Of a stretch of 64,000 nucleotides of DNA, positions 20,360 to 30,953 are shown in pieces. Origin of the DNA: Agriotes lineatus (taxonomy: Eukaryota; Arthropoda; Insecta; Coleoptera; Elateridae); contig OW679203.1 of NCBI GenBank assembly GCA_940337035.1, positions 76,833,061-76,897,060 on the forward strand, in the 5' to 3' direction. The position numbers were made by a program, and so were the translations under genes. The notes beneath the pieces were generated by a model. It ran no database searches and was not told the DNA's origin. It saw nothing but the letters and a program-made list of their open reading frames with translations. Position 1 is the stretch's first letter. Each line of letters opens with the position of its first letter.

Positions 20360-23300
20360 TCAACCGCCTTCATTATCGTCCTCTTCGATGGGCTCTTCTC
20401 CCTGCTTAAACCTTCCTGATTTTCTAATGAAGATCAGAATTTCGGCCCAGGATAGGGAGTTCAACTCTTCCATTCGAAGCGTAGGTGCTCCAAAGGTTCT
20501 ATACCTCAGTCGCTGGTACGCTTCACATTCTCCCAAGTAGTGAAAGGACGTTTCCTCGTCCCTCCCACATCTTGGGCAAATGGGATCTTCCTCTACTCCT
20601 ATCAGAGTTAGGTGTCTCTTTAGTTTACAGTGGCCTGTCAAGATCCCTATCAAAAGATTTGTGGTTCTTCGGCTCCTTCCCATTAGCCAGACCGATTTCT
20701 TTGAATCAAATCCCGCTATGTGGTACTTTGCCTGACGACAGCCCCTGCATCCTTTCCACTTTTCCTCGCTGGTCTTGTAGGCCCACCCGGTTAGGGCTGC
20801 TGAGACCTGCTGCCTTGTTATACCCAAAAAAGGTTCCGGTCCAAAACAAGTTTCCCCGGCTCCGAGTTTGGCTAGTTCGTCCGCCTTCTCGTTGCCTTGG
20901 ACCCCCGTGTGTCCCGGGACCCAGATGAGCTCGACGTCCTTTTCCCTTGCCAATTCGGCTAAAGCATCTCCACATTCCTGGACAAGAGCTGATCTTGTCC
21001 TGGCCGAGAAGATTGCTTTTAGTGCGGCTTGGCTATCGGAGCAAATATAAATTTTTTGCTCTGGGGATATCCTGACCTCGTTCCTTGTTGCCACCGATAG
21101 GATGGCATAAACTTCTGCTTGGAATACCGTGGTGAATCTTCCTAAAGCATAGCTTTCTTGCACCCCCCGGCCTTCCATATAAATGCCTGCTCCAGAGGAT
21201 TGCCTTTCCGCCACTCGAGAACCATCCGTGTAGCATATCAAGGCATTCGACTGGAGCTTAACCCTTTTTTGCTCCCACTGTTCCCTTGTTGGGATAGTGA
21301 GAGAGAAACCTTTTTCTAACCTTAGCCGGTCCTCTGCTTCGGTTACCCTGTAGGCTGATAGAGGTATTTCTCTAGCAGCCATGTCGGCGATCCTAGCATG
21401 GCCCGTGCGAACTCCCTGGTCATTCCATAGCCCCGTATCCCGCATTCTGAGGTGGGTAGCCATGGCCTCTCTCTTTATCCAAGTGTCGAGGCCCGGGAGT
21501 CCCAGTATTACCTCCAGTGCGGCTGTTGGGGTTGTCCTCATTGCCCCTGTAATTCCGAGACAGGCTAGTCGTTGGACCTTTGCCAATCTTACGGAAATAC
21601 TGGGGCGCTCTACACTAGGCCACCAGACCACTGAGCCGTACTGAACTCTTGGCCTTACTACCAATGTGTAGAGCCAGTGCAGAATCTTGGGGTTTATCCC
21701 CCAGTTCCTGCCTATAACTCTGCGCAACTGCCATAAGGTCGTTGTCGACTTCTTCACCGTCCTGTCGACATGCGACCTCCAACTTAATTTGCTGTCGAGG
21801 ATTACCCCCAGGTACTTGACCTCTTGCACTAATGCAAGTGGTCTTCCGTACATAATGGGTATCCTCAGACCCTGAAGTTTTCGTCTTTTTGTGAAGAGAA
21901 TGATCTCAGTCTTTAGTGGGTTTACCGACAGACCTTTCTCTTCACACCATCTTTCAATAATCCTGCAAGCTACCTGCATTCTATCGCAAACGACGTTTAG
22001 GAACCTGCCAGTAACAAGTACCAGTCCATCGTCTGCGTATGCTTGTGCATAGAAGCCCTCTTCCGTTAGGCATCCCAGTAGACCGTCCATTATAAGACAC
22101 CACAGGTGAGGTGAGAGGCAACTGCCTTGCGGGCAACCTCCCGTCACCCTGGCCCTCACTGAACAGTCCCCTAGGTTTGCCGTCACGGTTCTTTGCTCCA
22201 GTGCTGTTCTCACCCAACTGACCAGAACGGGAGGGGTTTCCCTGGCCTGTAAGGCTTGACATATTGTAGCCGTTCTTGCCTTGTCAAATGCGCCTTCAAT
22301 GTCAAAAAGTACTGCAAGGGCCACTTCCTTATAGTGTAGTGCCCTTTCGACCTTGTGCACGACAGCGTGGAGTGCAGTTTCGGTCGATCTTCCACGTCTG
22401 TATGCGTGCTGATTCCTGTGGAATGGGTGTGTTCTTATTACCCTTTCCGTTAGATGCCTATCAATGATCCTTTCCAAGGTCTTTAAAAGAAAGGATGTAA
22501 GACTAATGGGCCTAAATGATTTGGCAGTTGTGTAGTCCTCCCTTCCCGTCTTGGGAATAAAGACCACTCTGGCTGCCTTCCACTGTTCTGGGACCCATCC
22601 CATTGCTACGCTGGCCCTATATACCCTTACTATATGTGGAAGAAGGATATCCAGGCCTTTCTGAAGCAATGCTGGGAAGATCCCATCTGGCCCCGGCGAC
22701 TTAAAGGGATCAAACTCCTGTACTGCCCATGTGACTGCACCTTCCGTTATAATTCCCTCAGCGAACTGCCAGTTCTCTATAGGAACTGGTTCCTGTTCCG
22801 CTATGGGTGCTAACTGGATGGCGCCGTCTCCTGGAAAGTGGACTTCCAGGAGATGTTGTAACGACTCCTCTCTGGATGTTGTCCACATCCCATCGGCCTT
22901 TTTTAGCGCTCCTACTGTTTGACTAGTTTCGCGGCTTAAGATTTTCATCAGTCTAGCAGAGTCTGATACTGAGTTTAACTCTGCACAGTATTTCTGCCAG
23001 CTAGATCTTTTGCTGCGCCTTAACTCATTTTTAAACCTATTCCTGGCCGTTTTGAAAGTGTCCCATGAGGCCTGTGTCCCTTCTCTGATAGCTCGATTAA
23101 AGATTCGCCTGGATTCCTTGCGCAGATCGGCTAGAGTGCCGGTCCACCATGGTACCCTACGAACTCGAGCCTCCCTGAGAGGACAAGCCTCCTCATAAGC
23201 TGAGACAATTTTACTTGCCAGTTGCTCTACGTCTTTACTTAATTGTTCTTTTGTGCATATACCTTCCTCTGGTTGGCCTCCTTGGCGAACGAGACTGGAA

Positions 23301-24037
23301 CGATAGCTTTCCCAGTCTGTTGCCCTGGGGTTCCGGTAGGGAATTTCCAGAGGCTTGTCGGAATTCATTTCCATTCTGATCATACGATGATCAGATGTCA
23401 CGATATCCGACGTCACTTTCCAGTTTTCAATATTGATTGAAAAACACCTAGAGGCCACTGTAATGTCAATTACCTCCTTTCGGATGCTATTGACAAAAGT
23501 GGGCTCTGTACCTTTGTTCATTATCTCAAGATCCGTGGACGCCAAATATTCTAGTAGGGTTTCGCCCCGAGGGTTGATGTCTGAGCTCCCCCACACCGAA
23601 TGATGTGCATTGGCGTCACATCCGACAATTACCGGAAGACCTTTATCTCTCGCAAACGATATTAAGCGTTCGAATTCCTCCGTAGGTATACGCGCGTCAT
23701 CCGAGGGAAAATAGGCGCTTCCTACTACTACCTTATGGTTTCTACCACCTACCTGATACTCCAGAACCGCTGCAGTGAGGTCCTTGGTTCCCAGCTGCGG
23801 TAGTGGTACCATGCTGAGATCCCTGGACACCATGATACAGGTCCTGGGTCGATCGTTTACTTCCTCGCCAACCACTACGTCGTAGTTGGCCATCCTCAGT
23901 CCCCTGACCTTATTCCTGTAAACATACGGTTCTTGAATGAGGACTATTTCTCTCCTGCCAGTTAGGGCGCTCATCAGCTCTGCCGTAGCACCCCTACTGT
24001 GCTGAAGATTGATCTGACTTACCCGCAGTAAATCCAT
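20360..24037 (-). CDS. LOA-like LINE ORF2: endonuclease, RT and RNase H, intact
   Basis: A 1225-residue polyprotein without any stop or frameshift. Domains in order: APE-type endonuclease (about 1-225; INLQHSRGA, IQEPYVY, GCDANAHHSVWG, SDHRM at about 215); linker; reverse transcriptase (about 425-760; KSPGPDGI, FRPISLTSF, FDIEGAFDKA, GCPQGSCLSPHLW, catalytic YADDG at about 667, VKYLGVILD); RNase H (about 935-1060; CYTDGS, AEVYAILS, SDSQAALKAI, WVPGHTGVQGNEKADELAK, with the catalytic D/E/D/D set); and a C-terminal Cys/His motif (CPRCG...HYLGEC, about 1150). In known elements it nicks the target and primes cDNA synthesis. All visible catalytic residues are present, so the protein could be active if expressed. 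The ATG at 24037 directly precedes the endonuclease start. Confidence 0.93.
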   Translation of the reverse strand: MDLLRVSQINLQHSRGATAELMSALTGRREIVLIQEPYVYRNKVRGLRMANYDVVVGEEVNDRPRTCIMVSRDLSMVPLPQLGTKDLTAAVLEYQVGGRNHKVVVGSAYFPSDDARIPTEEFERLISFARDKGLPVIVGCDANAHHSVWGSSDINPRGETLLEYLASTDLEIMNKGTEPTFVNSIRKEVIDITVASRCFSINIENWKVTSDIVTSDHRMIRMEMNSDKPLEIPYRNPRATDWESYRSSLVRQGGQPEEGICTKEQLSKDVEQLASKIVSAYEEACPLREARVRRVPWWTGTLADLRKESRRIFNRAIREGTQASWDTFKTARNRFKNELRRSKRSSWQKYCAELNSVSDSARLMKILSRETSQTVGALKKADGMWTTSREESLQHLLEVHFPGDGAIQLAPIAEQEPVPIENWQFAEGIITEGAVTWAVQEFDPFKSPGPDGIFPALLQKGLDILLPHIVRVYRASVAMGWVPEQWKAARVVFIPKTGREDYTTAKSFRPISLTSFLLKTLERIIDRHLTERVIRTHPFHRNQHAYRRGRSTETALHAVVHKVERALHYKEVALAVLFDIEGAFDKARTATICQALQARETPPVLVSWVRTALEQRTVTANLGDCSVRARVTGGCPQGSCLSPHLWCLIMDGLLGCLTEEGFYAQAYADDGLVLVTGRFLNVVCDRMQVACRIIERWCEEKGLSVNPLKTEIILFTKRRKLQGLRIPIMYGRPLALVQEVKYLGVILDSKLSWRSHVDRTVKKSTTTLWQLRRVIGRNWGINPKILHWLYTLVVRPRVQYGSVVWWPSVERPSISVRLAKVQRLACLGITGAMRTTPTAALEVILGLPGLDTWIKREAMATHLRMRDTGLWNDQGVRTGHARIADMAAREIPLSAYRVTEAEDRLRLEKGFSLTIPTREQWEQKRVKLQSNALICYTDGSRVAERQSSGAGIYMEGRGVQESYALGRFTTVFQAEVYAILSVATRNEVRISPEQKIYICSDSQAALKAIFSARTRSALVQECGDALAELAREKDVELIWVPGHTGVQGNEKADELAKLGAGETCFGPEPFLGITRQQVSAALTGWAYKTSEEKWKGCRGCRQAKYHIAGFDSKKSVWLMGRSRRTTNLLIGILTGHCKLKRHLTLIGVEEDPICPRCGRDEETSFHYLGECEAYQRLRYRTFGAPTLRMEELNSLSWAEILIFIRKSGRFKQGEEPIEEDDNEGG

Positions 24038-24072
24038 TATGGGGAGTTAATGGTGCGGGGGCTGTGGTTCTT

Positions 24073-25163
24073 TCAGTTGTCCTTCTTGGCCTGCTTTGAC
24101 ACGCCGGCCTCAGAAGAGTCCTGGCGGACTGCTCCACTCCACGTCGGCACCCTTCGCACTGCGAGAGTAACCAACTGGTAGTAGAGCTGCCACCCAGACT
24201 CCTCCAGAGTTCGGACAGTATCTCCGCTGACCATGAAGGTCAAGAACCACCCTCCTGGTCCTCCTGTCGTCTGAACATGCCTCCATTGCTCCACTCTTAG
24301 TGAGCGGTTCTGCATGGAAAGCATCTGCCTCAGCTTTTCCAGGTCAACCTCCTCTTGGCTTCTGAGCCAGAAACCCACCTTCTCTGGCCATGGTGCCTCC
24401 GATGCCCTTGTTGGGGCAAAGGTGACTCCCTCGGCACTGAGAGGTGTCCAGCCCTCCAGCCATCTTGCTGAGGTGTCGTCCTGGGCAGTGACTAAGAACC
24501 AGCCTGGTTCCACTAGTCCTGAGTTCCTAAACCGGAGTTCTGGCCCCTGGGGACCCCCTTCGGGGCCTGCCATGGCACTGAACATCTCGGCAACTATGTT
24601 CGCTCTAATTGCCTCAGCTTCCTTTGGGAGAACCTGGCCATCTGGTCGGTCAGACCTGATTACAACCTGGTTCTCCCTATTAGGCGGCTTCGGCTCCGTT
24701 GCTCGCTGGGACTTAGCCGTGGTTTTTCTCAAAGGATGAGAAGCCTTGGCTTTCCCTGCTTGCTTCGGTAAGCTTTTTGGCCTTTTTTTCACTGCCTCTG
24801 GAGGAGTGTCATCACTCCTCGGTCTCTTAATGGTCGGTCGGGTACCTGAAGGACCTGGTTGGCCTTCCGTTACCCTGACTCGTCCCATGGAGTGCGTGAT
24901 GAGCTCTATGGGTTTGCGTGCAGCAGCCCCTTTTGCTCTCCTCGCCTCCGGACCTCTTATTTTTCCCGAGGGCTGTCTCTGCAGCTTACATGGGCCCCTA
25001 GGTTGCTGGCCCTGGCCACTCTTTGGAGAGTCGCCTGGACTTGCTTCCCTAGGACCCTTGTCAGCCGCTTCCTGGGAGGAGTGTTCTGCCTGGCTTGCCT
25101 GGGCCGATGGACCCTGGCCTTCCCGCAGTTCCCTCCGTTTTGCCCTCTCTTCTCGCCTCTTAA
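24073..25163 (-). CDS. LOA-like LINE ORF1, 5'-truncated
   Basis: Gag-like nucleic-acid-binding protein of the same element. The frame ends 35 bp before ORF2. The first ATG in the window is at 24888 (271 codons), but the same frame stays open upstream through a Gln/Ser/Gly/Lys-rich stretch to the junction at 25163, giving at least 363 codons. This shows that the real start was lost by 5' truncation. The N-terminal part is basic and disordered (KRPRSDDTPPEAVKKRPKS); the C-terminal half is folded-looking (GWFLVTAQDD, VGFWLRSQEEVDLEKLRQ). No CCHC zinc knuckle is seen. Confidence 0.75.
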
Positions 25164-25177
25164 GCTGCCTTGTGGTA
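25164..25177. repeat. Target-site duplication, right copy
   Basis: GCTGCCTTGTGGTA, identical to 20262-20275. Immediately after it the host LINE RT frame resumes. Confidence 0.9.
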
Positions 25178-26114
25178 CATCAAATCCGAGACTTGTACCA
25201 GGTGGAGTGCCGCAGGGATCTGTGCTTGGTACGTTACTTTTTTTAGTGTATACATCTTTATTTCACAAACACATAAAAACGTGTAAATTTCATATGTACG
25301 CTGATGATACACAGCTTTGCCATTCATTTACTATATCTGACTATCAGCATGCATTTTTAAACATTAACTCAGATCTTCAAGAAATTGCTAATATTATCTA
25401 AAAATCATTCACTTTTAATTAATCCTGCAAAATCTATCGTCCTCTTATTCGGTAATGCTAAAAATTGCCAAGAATTAAAGGAAGTTGTTAACTTACAGAT
25501 AGATGGAGTTACTATACCGGTTATGGAACAGGCACGGAACCTTGGACTGATGGTAGATAACACGTTTAGATACAAAACCCAAATTATGTATAATATTAAG
25601 AAAGCTCATATGAACCTTAAACTTATTTACCCTCAAAGAACTTATTTTTCAAAAGAAATTAAAATTCAGTTTTGTCTAATTTTACCTTTTGCGCCGAAGT
25701 TCATGCTTAACTAAAGATAATATAAATCAAATTCAGACAGTGCAAAATTCGTGTCTCCGACTGGCATATGGCATCAGAAAATATGATCATATTTCTCATA
25801 AATTGCAAGATGCAGGCTGGTTAAATATGGCAAATAGACTAAAACTGCTTGCGGCCACGTTATACCACAGAATTGTTCTGCATAAGAGACCAGCGTACCT
25901 CTATAATAAAATTACTTACCGCACAGATATTCACAACATAAACATCAGGTATAAAGGAACCATAACACCACCAGTTCATAAAACTGCACTATATGAACGC
26001 TCCTTTACGTACCAAATAGCAAAGGTATATAATAATCTTCCTATATTCTTGAAGGGTCTGTCTGTAAATGCCTTTAAAAGAAAACTTACGATCGAGTTGC
26101 TACGCCAACAATAA
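25178..26114 (+). pseudogene. Jockey-like LINE ORF2: RT distal half and C-terminus
   Basis: Continues the RT cut at 20271: GGVPQGSVLGTLLFLVY, catalytic YADDTQLCHSF (near 25300), then after frame changes AKSIVLLFGNA, LGLMVDNTF, VQNSCLRLAYGIRKYDHIS and LYNKITYRTDIHNINI, to a stop at 26112-26114. Frame breaks near 25395 and 25690 inactivate it. It is followed by a 3' UTR and the (TTA)n tail. Confidence 0.85.
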
Positions 26115-26472
26115 TTTATTTATACATTTATATTTATGTTACTTTTACAACTGTGATACGATGTGTTACATGCTACTTTGTTATTATTTCTTCATAGCCA
26201 CGACCAACTGTCGTCGAATTGTATTAGTTTTTAGTGTATAGTTTTAACAAAGAGCGTATAATGATGCTCTTTGGTTTTAAGAATTATATAAACTTAAGAA
26301 AAAATCTTTATTATGCAAGGTTTGGGTGGTAGATCAAGAGCGGAATATCGCTGCAATTGAACCTGGGCCTTGGGGTTTCCCTATAAATTAATTGAAATTA
26401 CGTTTATTTTTTGTTGTTGTAATTTTTAATTATATGGGAAATAAAGCTGCTTATTATTATTATTATTATTAT

Positions 26473-27525
26473 ATCTGCACTGTAACTATGATTTTCAGAT
26501 GAAAAAAGGTGGTATCTACAGTTTGCAGTTAAATATATTAGCTTATTTAGACACGCTCTAGCTCCTCTTGAATATATGGTGCGGTATTTTTGGAACACCC
26601 CGTATTGGTATAGGAATATAAAACAAAAGCAAATAAATGTTTTAATCGATTTATTTATCACTTTAATTGCAGTACTGTAAAATAAATAAATACAAACATC
26701 ATGTTTTTAAAAGCACGACCGCTGCGATATGTGAAAAGCGCAGGTCTATTTTTAAACGATCAAATTATGCATTCCGACTATCGTATGTCATGTCATAATG
26801 CTGCCTTCCTTCATCCATCAAAAGAATCTACAGTAATTAAATTCACTGACATGGCAAATAAATATGACTTAACTATTGATAAAAAATAGATTTAATAACA
26901 TGAAATAACATCTTATGGTCAAAATTTATTTAAAAACAATTTAAATTCAAACACATTTAGTAAATTTATTCAGAAAATGTATAATGGATACAAAAACATT
27001 GCGCTGCCATACTTTGACCAAAATGATTTAAAAAGATATTTTTGTCAACTACATGGAAAAATTGCATGTTCAACACATTGGAAAAGTGATTCTTCCATGC
27101 TCACGTAAAACTTTTATATTCGCTGAAAAACTCTCACTTTTCTTAACTTGTAGAACAATCTACTATTAATTCACTAGCAATTTAAGAAGAAAATTAACTC
27201 GCTAGCATATAAACATTATAAACAGTTACTTATGGTTGCTATTATAGAGATAATAATAATAATGCCAGTTTAAAATGACAAAGAAATAATAATTAATCGA
27301 GTTATTTACAACATTTATATTTTTATGACGCTCAACGCCTTAACTGCTTAAACCTGAAAAGAAACAGATTGCAGGCAGCTGAAAATTATTTCAGTGGCGT
27401 AAATAATTCTCACATATAATCTCATAAGAGCATTAATTCTTTCCGGATTTTTTTTACTGCGTGTCAACAACGTCGTATTAATTAGGACGCCTTCCATAGG
27501 CGAGCGTTTCCTTTCCAGAGACTTT
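26473..27525. other. Intergenic, nothing recognised
   Basis: AT-rich, low complexity. A 62-codon plus-strand frame (26701-26889) and minus frames at 26404-26661 and 27348-27566 have no recognisable domains and are not called. Confidence 0.35.
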
Positions 27526-27529
27526 CCAT

Positions 27530-27661
27530 TTGAAAATTTATTTTTTGGAACTTTCCTTACTGCCAATCTCTAGCGTGCTTTTAAAACTTTCTTTAGTGCA
27601 ACAAAAGTTATTAAATTCGTCCTACATTTTAAATGCGGCATATGCCGCGGGTTTCAGCTAG
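27530..27661 (+). mobile_element. Helitron-like 3' end
   Basis: The tail reads AAATGCGGCATATGCCGCGG, a perfect GCGGCATATGCCGC hairpin, then GTTTCAGCTAG followed by T. This is the Helitron 3' signature: a hairpin about 10 bp before a terminal CTAG, then host T. The preceding 90 bp match, inverted, a second copy at 45275-45370. The 5' end was not found. Confidence 0.55.
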
Positions 27662-28380
27662 TAAGAATAATAATTCGCAAAAAAAATTGTTAAGAAATGT
27701 CTCACTTTAGTACTGTTACACTTTGTAAAACTAGTTAGTGTGTATTCATATAATCCTGCTCTAAATCGGACGAAGCATTTAAAAACAAATGCAATGTTAA
27801 CATAAATCTGTCTTACCTTGGGAGTTTTACATCTATAAAACATCTTTTTTGGACTACAAATTAATCACAATTATCGCCAGTTTCAAGCAGAACACTGGAC
27901 CAATCTTGCATCTGCAAAGAGCCTCAGGTATTCATCCTTGGTTACTTTTGGCCAATGACGCCACAACAGTAACAATTTAGCAACACTTTCTTCGGCCTTC
28001 GGCTTCAAGTGAAGATCTCTTCGAGTTTCTGTGCTACCCACTGTACTGTACTGTACCACTAGCCTAGGCATATTAAACAAATTTTAAGAGAAACCTAAAA
28101 AATAATGTAGTCCTGATTTATGGCAGGAATGATCTTTAGTGCCCTGAAAGCGAAAGCAGAAGAAACCGCTTGTTTATTAGAAATAATCACGATAAAGTAC
28201 TTTATCCGTTCATATTAGTGAAAAATGTTACTTGGAAAAGTTATTCAAAATGTAAACTTATAGCTGGCTGCTAAATTTCATAAATATTGCCATAGTTTTA
28301 TGAAACCGTGTGTATGAGATGAAGCACTTATTTCCGAAATTTTACATGGTGGCATAATTTTAGATTTTGAACAACTTTCC
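27662..28380. other. Intergenic, nothing recognised
   Basis: AT-rich DNA without recognisable coding sequence. The minus frames at 27658-27843 and 27883-28080 are short and show no domains. Confidence 0.35.
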
Positions 28381-29407
28381 TTGGTAGTAGTAGTAATAGT
28401 AGTAGTAGTAGCTGTGGAGAGACCGAAGTCTAGCAAGTAGACCACCATAGGCCCTTTTTGCCAACCCCATGCCATCCCCTCGACCACCTTCATTATCGTA
28501 CTCTTCGATGGGCTCTTCGCCCAGCTTAAACCTTCTCGAATTTCTAATGAAGATGAGAATATCGGCCCAGGATAGGAAGTTCAACTCTTCCATTCGAAGC
28601 GTAGCTGCTCCAAAAGTTCTATACCTCAGTCGCTGGTACGCCTCGTCTCCTCATCCCCCCACACTTTGGGCAAATAGGATTTTCCTCAGCTCTTGTTAGT
28701 GTTAGGTGTCTCTTTAGTTTACAGTGGCCTGTCAAGATCTATATCAAAAGATTTGTGCTTCTCCAGCTCCTTCCCATTAGCCAGACCGATTTTTTTAAAT
28801 CAAATCCTTCTATGTGGTACTTTGCCTGGCAACAGCCCCTGCACCCTTTCCACTTTTATTCGCTGGTCTTGTTTGCCCACTCGGTTAAGGCTGCTGAGAC
28901 CTGCTGCCTTGTTATACTCAGAAAGGGTTCCGGTACAAAACAAGTTTCCCCGGCTCCCAGTTTCTGCCTTCCCGTTGCCTTGGACCCATGTGTGTCCCGG
29001 GACCCAGACGAGCTCGACCTCATTTTTCCTTGCCAATTCAGTTAAAGCGTCTCCACATTCCTGGACAAGAGATGCTCTTGTCCTGGCCCAGACGATTGCT
29101 TTTAGTGCCGCTTGGCTATTAGAGCAAATATAATTTTTTTGCTCTGGTGCTGTCTTGGCCTCATTCCTTGTTGCTACCGATAGGATGCCATAAACTTCTG
29201 CTTGGAATACCGTGGTGAATCTTTCTAAAGCATAGCCGTCTTGTACCCCTCGGCCTTCCATATAAACTGGATTGCCTTTCCGCCACTCGAGAACCGTCCG
29301 TGTAGCATATCAAGCTATTGGGCTGAAGCTTAACCTTTTTTTGCTCCCATTGTTACTACTTTGGGATAGTGAGAAAGTATCATTTTTCTAACCTTAGCCG
29401 GTTCTTT

Positions 29408-30953
29408 TGTCAGGACATTTTCAAGGTTTGCGTATTTTTGAGTCATTTGTCAATTTTTCAAGATTACGACCGCGCTTGTATAAAACTTTCTTTAATGTCT
29501 TTCCGTTGAATTTAAGTCCGTTTCGAATTTTTGTGCAGGCTTTGGCATTATCGCGTCGCACAATTGCGCTCTGGCCTTGGGCCGTCTGGCTGAACACCTG
29601 TGTTTGTTATCGCTCGGCAGCTGTTGCGAGCTTGCCTACTGGAATGCTTTTTGCATTGAATTTAAAACGAGCCTATGAGAGGAAAAGAAAGGTTTTTGAA
29701 TGTTGTTCGTTTGGTCACCGTCTGTCTGAGTTATGGTCACCCTTCTCTCTCGGCGGGGTGACGTCATTGAGTTGAGTTTAGTCAGTCAGTATTGGGAATT
29801 GGTTGCTGACTGTTGCTTCGACCGGGTTCCGAGAGTATGGCCCAGCGCGACCTCGTTCGTGTGAGCGGCCTGTCGAGAGAGCGTATCTAGCCGTTGAGGC
29901 GGCCAGTTGTGTGCAGGTGTGTGTTTTTGGTGCTGCTCCGCTTTAGTAATCAACGCCTCGTAGTCTCAAATGCCATGAAGGCAATTTACCACTAATTAGG
30001 TGGGGTCATATCCACGAGGGCGTGCAAAAGGTCTCCCTGTCTTTTTCACATGCGGGTCCCGCCGCATCGTGCCCTGTGAAAGGTATCCCGGAGTATGCGT
30101 CATCAACGAGTACAACTGCGGCCTCGCGACATTCCCATGCTGTGAAGCCAGTTCCTGCCACCGACCTTAGGACCAGGCGAAACTAAAATAAATAAAGTAA
30201 CGTGTATTGTAGAAGTTAGCCGTTATATAGTTGCCACATGCATGTAATATTTGCCTTTTTGCTTTGTGCGCTAGCCAACGCTAAATATCTGTAATATGTG
30301 TTTCGCCATGATCATTCACGTACTGAATTAATGATCGTAACTCATTCTGGGCCCGAATTAATAGTCATATTTGCCTTTTTGCTTTGTGCGCTAGCCAACG
30401 TTAAATAACTGTAATCTGTGTTCCGTCATGATAATTCACGTACTAAATTAATGCTAGCAGCCCATTCTGGGCCCAAATTAATATCCATATTTGCCTTTTT
30501 GCTTTGTGCGCTAGCTGTGTGTAAATGTATGCGTTAGACCAATAGATCGGTTTGTTATATGTTGTTTTGTGATTTTCCTGCTCCTGTTGCATGCTTATTT
30601 TCAAGCTGAGCTATTCGCAGTGTAAAATCGATGTGAGGTAGAGCCTGGAAGAAGTTGTGTCGTGAGACTGTACATAATTATATTCTATCCGGTTCGAGGT
30701 TCTGTCAAACGTGGGATCCAAAGTTTGAATCCCGTGGAGCCCTATTATTTTGCAACACCCTACATATATCGTCACGTGTGTCCCTTTGGTGTAACATTTC
30801 TAGGACTACGCCTATCTCCCTGAGCGTATTAAGCCGGGGTTATTGGCCTGTTTTCGAGAATTTTAGGGCATGTGTTGGCATTTCCCGGACATGATAAAAC
30901 AAGTGGCACTTCCGAACCCTTGAGTGTCGTTAAAACCATTTGATACCGTAGCA
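29408..30953. mobile_element. Candidate solo LTR, about 1.55 kb
   Basis: Splits the decayed LOA-like copy. Compared with the intact copy (21310-21350), the left flank matches up to CCGGTTCTTT and the right from CTGTGCTTCGG, so a 4-bp segment (CTTT / CTGT; CTCT in the intact copy) is duplicated. The insert starts TGTCAGGAC and ends CCGTAGCA, the TG...CA expected of LTRs. It has an AATAAA at about 30190 and no significant open frame. No internal region or second LTR is seen, hence solo. Its length is large for an insect LTR. Confidence 0.5.
30246..30520. repeat. 120-bp tandem repeat inside the candidate LTR
   Basis: The motif ATATTTGCCTTTTTGCTTTG starts at 30247, 30367 and 30487, an exact 120-bp period over two full units and a partial third. 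Each unit also holds CATTCTGGGCCC. The units differ at about 10% of positions. Confidence 0.85.

Larger units (their letters stand above)
20276..25163 (-). mobile_element. LOA-like non-LTR retrotransposon, near full length
   Basis: A 4.9-kb insertion in the host LINE, flanked by 14-bp target-site duplications and ending (minus strand) in a (TAC)n microsatellite, as seen in LOA/I-type elements. It carries ORF1 and ORF2 separated by 35 bp. ORF2 combines endonuclease, RT, RNase H and a C-terminal Cys motif. Coding GC content is much higher than in the flanks. ORF1 runs open into the 5' junction, so the copy is 5'-truncated and probably lacks its promoter and ORF1 start. Clade: LOA, or the related R1/I group, judged from domain content and the INLQHS start. 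This needs a tree. Confidence 0.88.
16440..26472 (+). mobile_element. Jockey-like LINE with several nested insertions
   Basis: A plus-strand non-LTR retrotransposon, dispersed over 10 kb because other elements have landed in it. Order: ORF1 remnant (ending 17703), endonuclease (17941-18553), linker and RT (19039-20271, resuming 25178-25714), C-terminal domain (25689-26114), 3' UTR, AATAAA and a (TTA)n tail (26451-26472). Interruptions: 503-bp and 168-bp internal tandem duplications, a palindromic MITE (18795-19038), a 123-bp retro-insertion (19813-19935) and a LOA-like LINE on the other strand (20276-25163). Frameshifts and stops make it inactive. The left boundary is uncertain. Confidence 0.8.

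Noticed and set aside
20485..20928. Plus-strand frames opposite LOA-like ORF2 (also 21381-21644, 28693-29133)
   Set aside because: Antisense shadows of ORF2 and its decayed copy; no independent coding signal.
24746..25401. Overlapping plus-strand frames opposite LINE ORF1
   Set aside because: They are complementary-strand shadows of the GC-rich ORF1; the 3' end of one continues into the real host LINE RT only because the junction happens to be in frame.
30246..30520. CRISPR-like array
   Set aside because: A 120-bp tandem repeat with diverged full units, not short repeats with unique spacers, and the DNA is eukaryotic.
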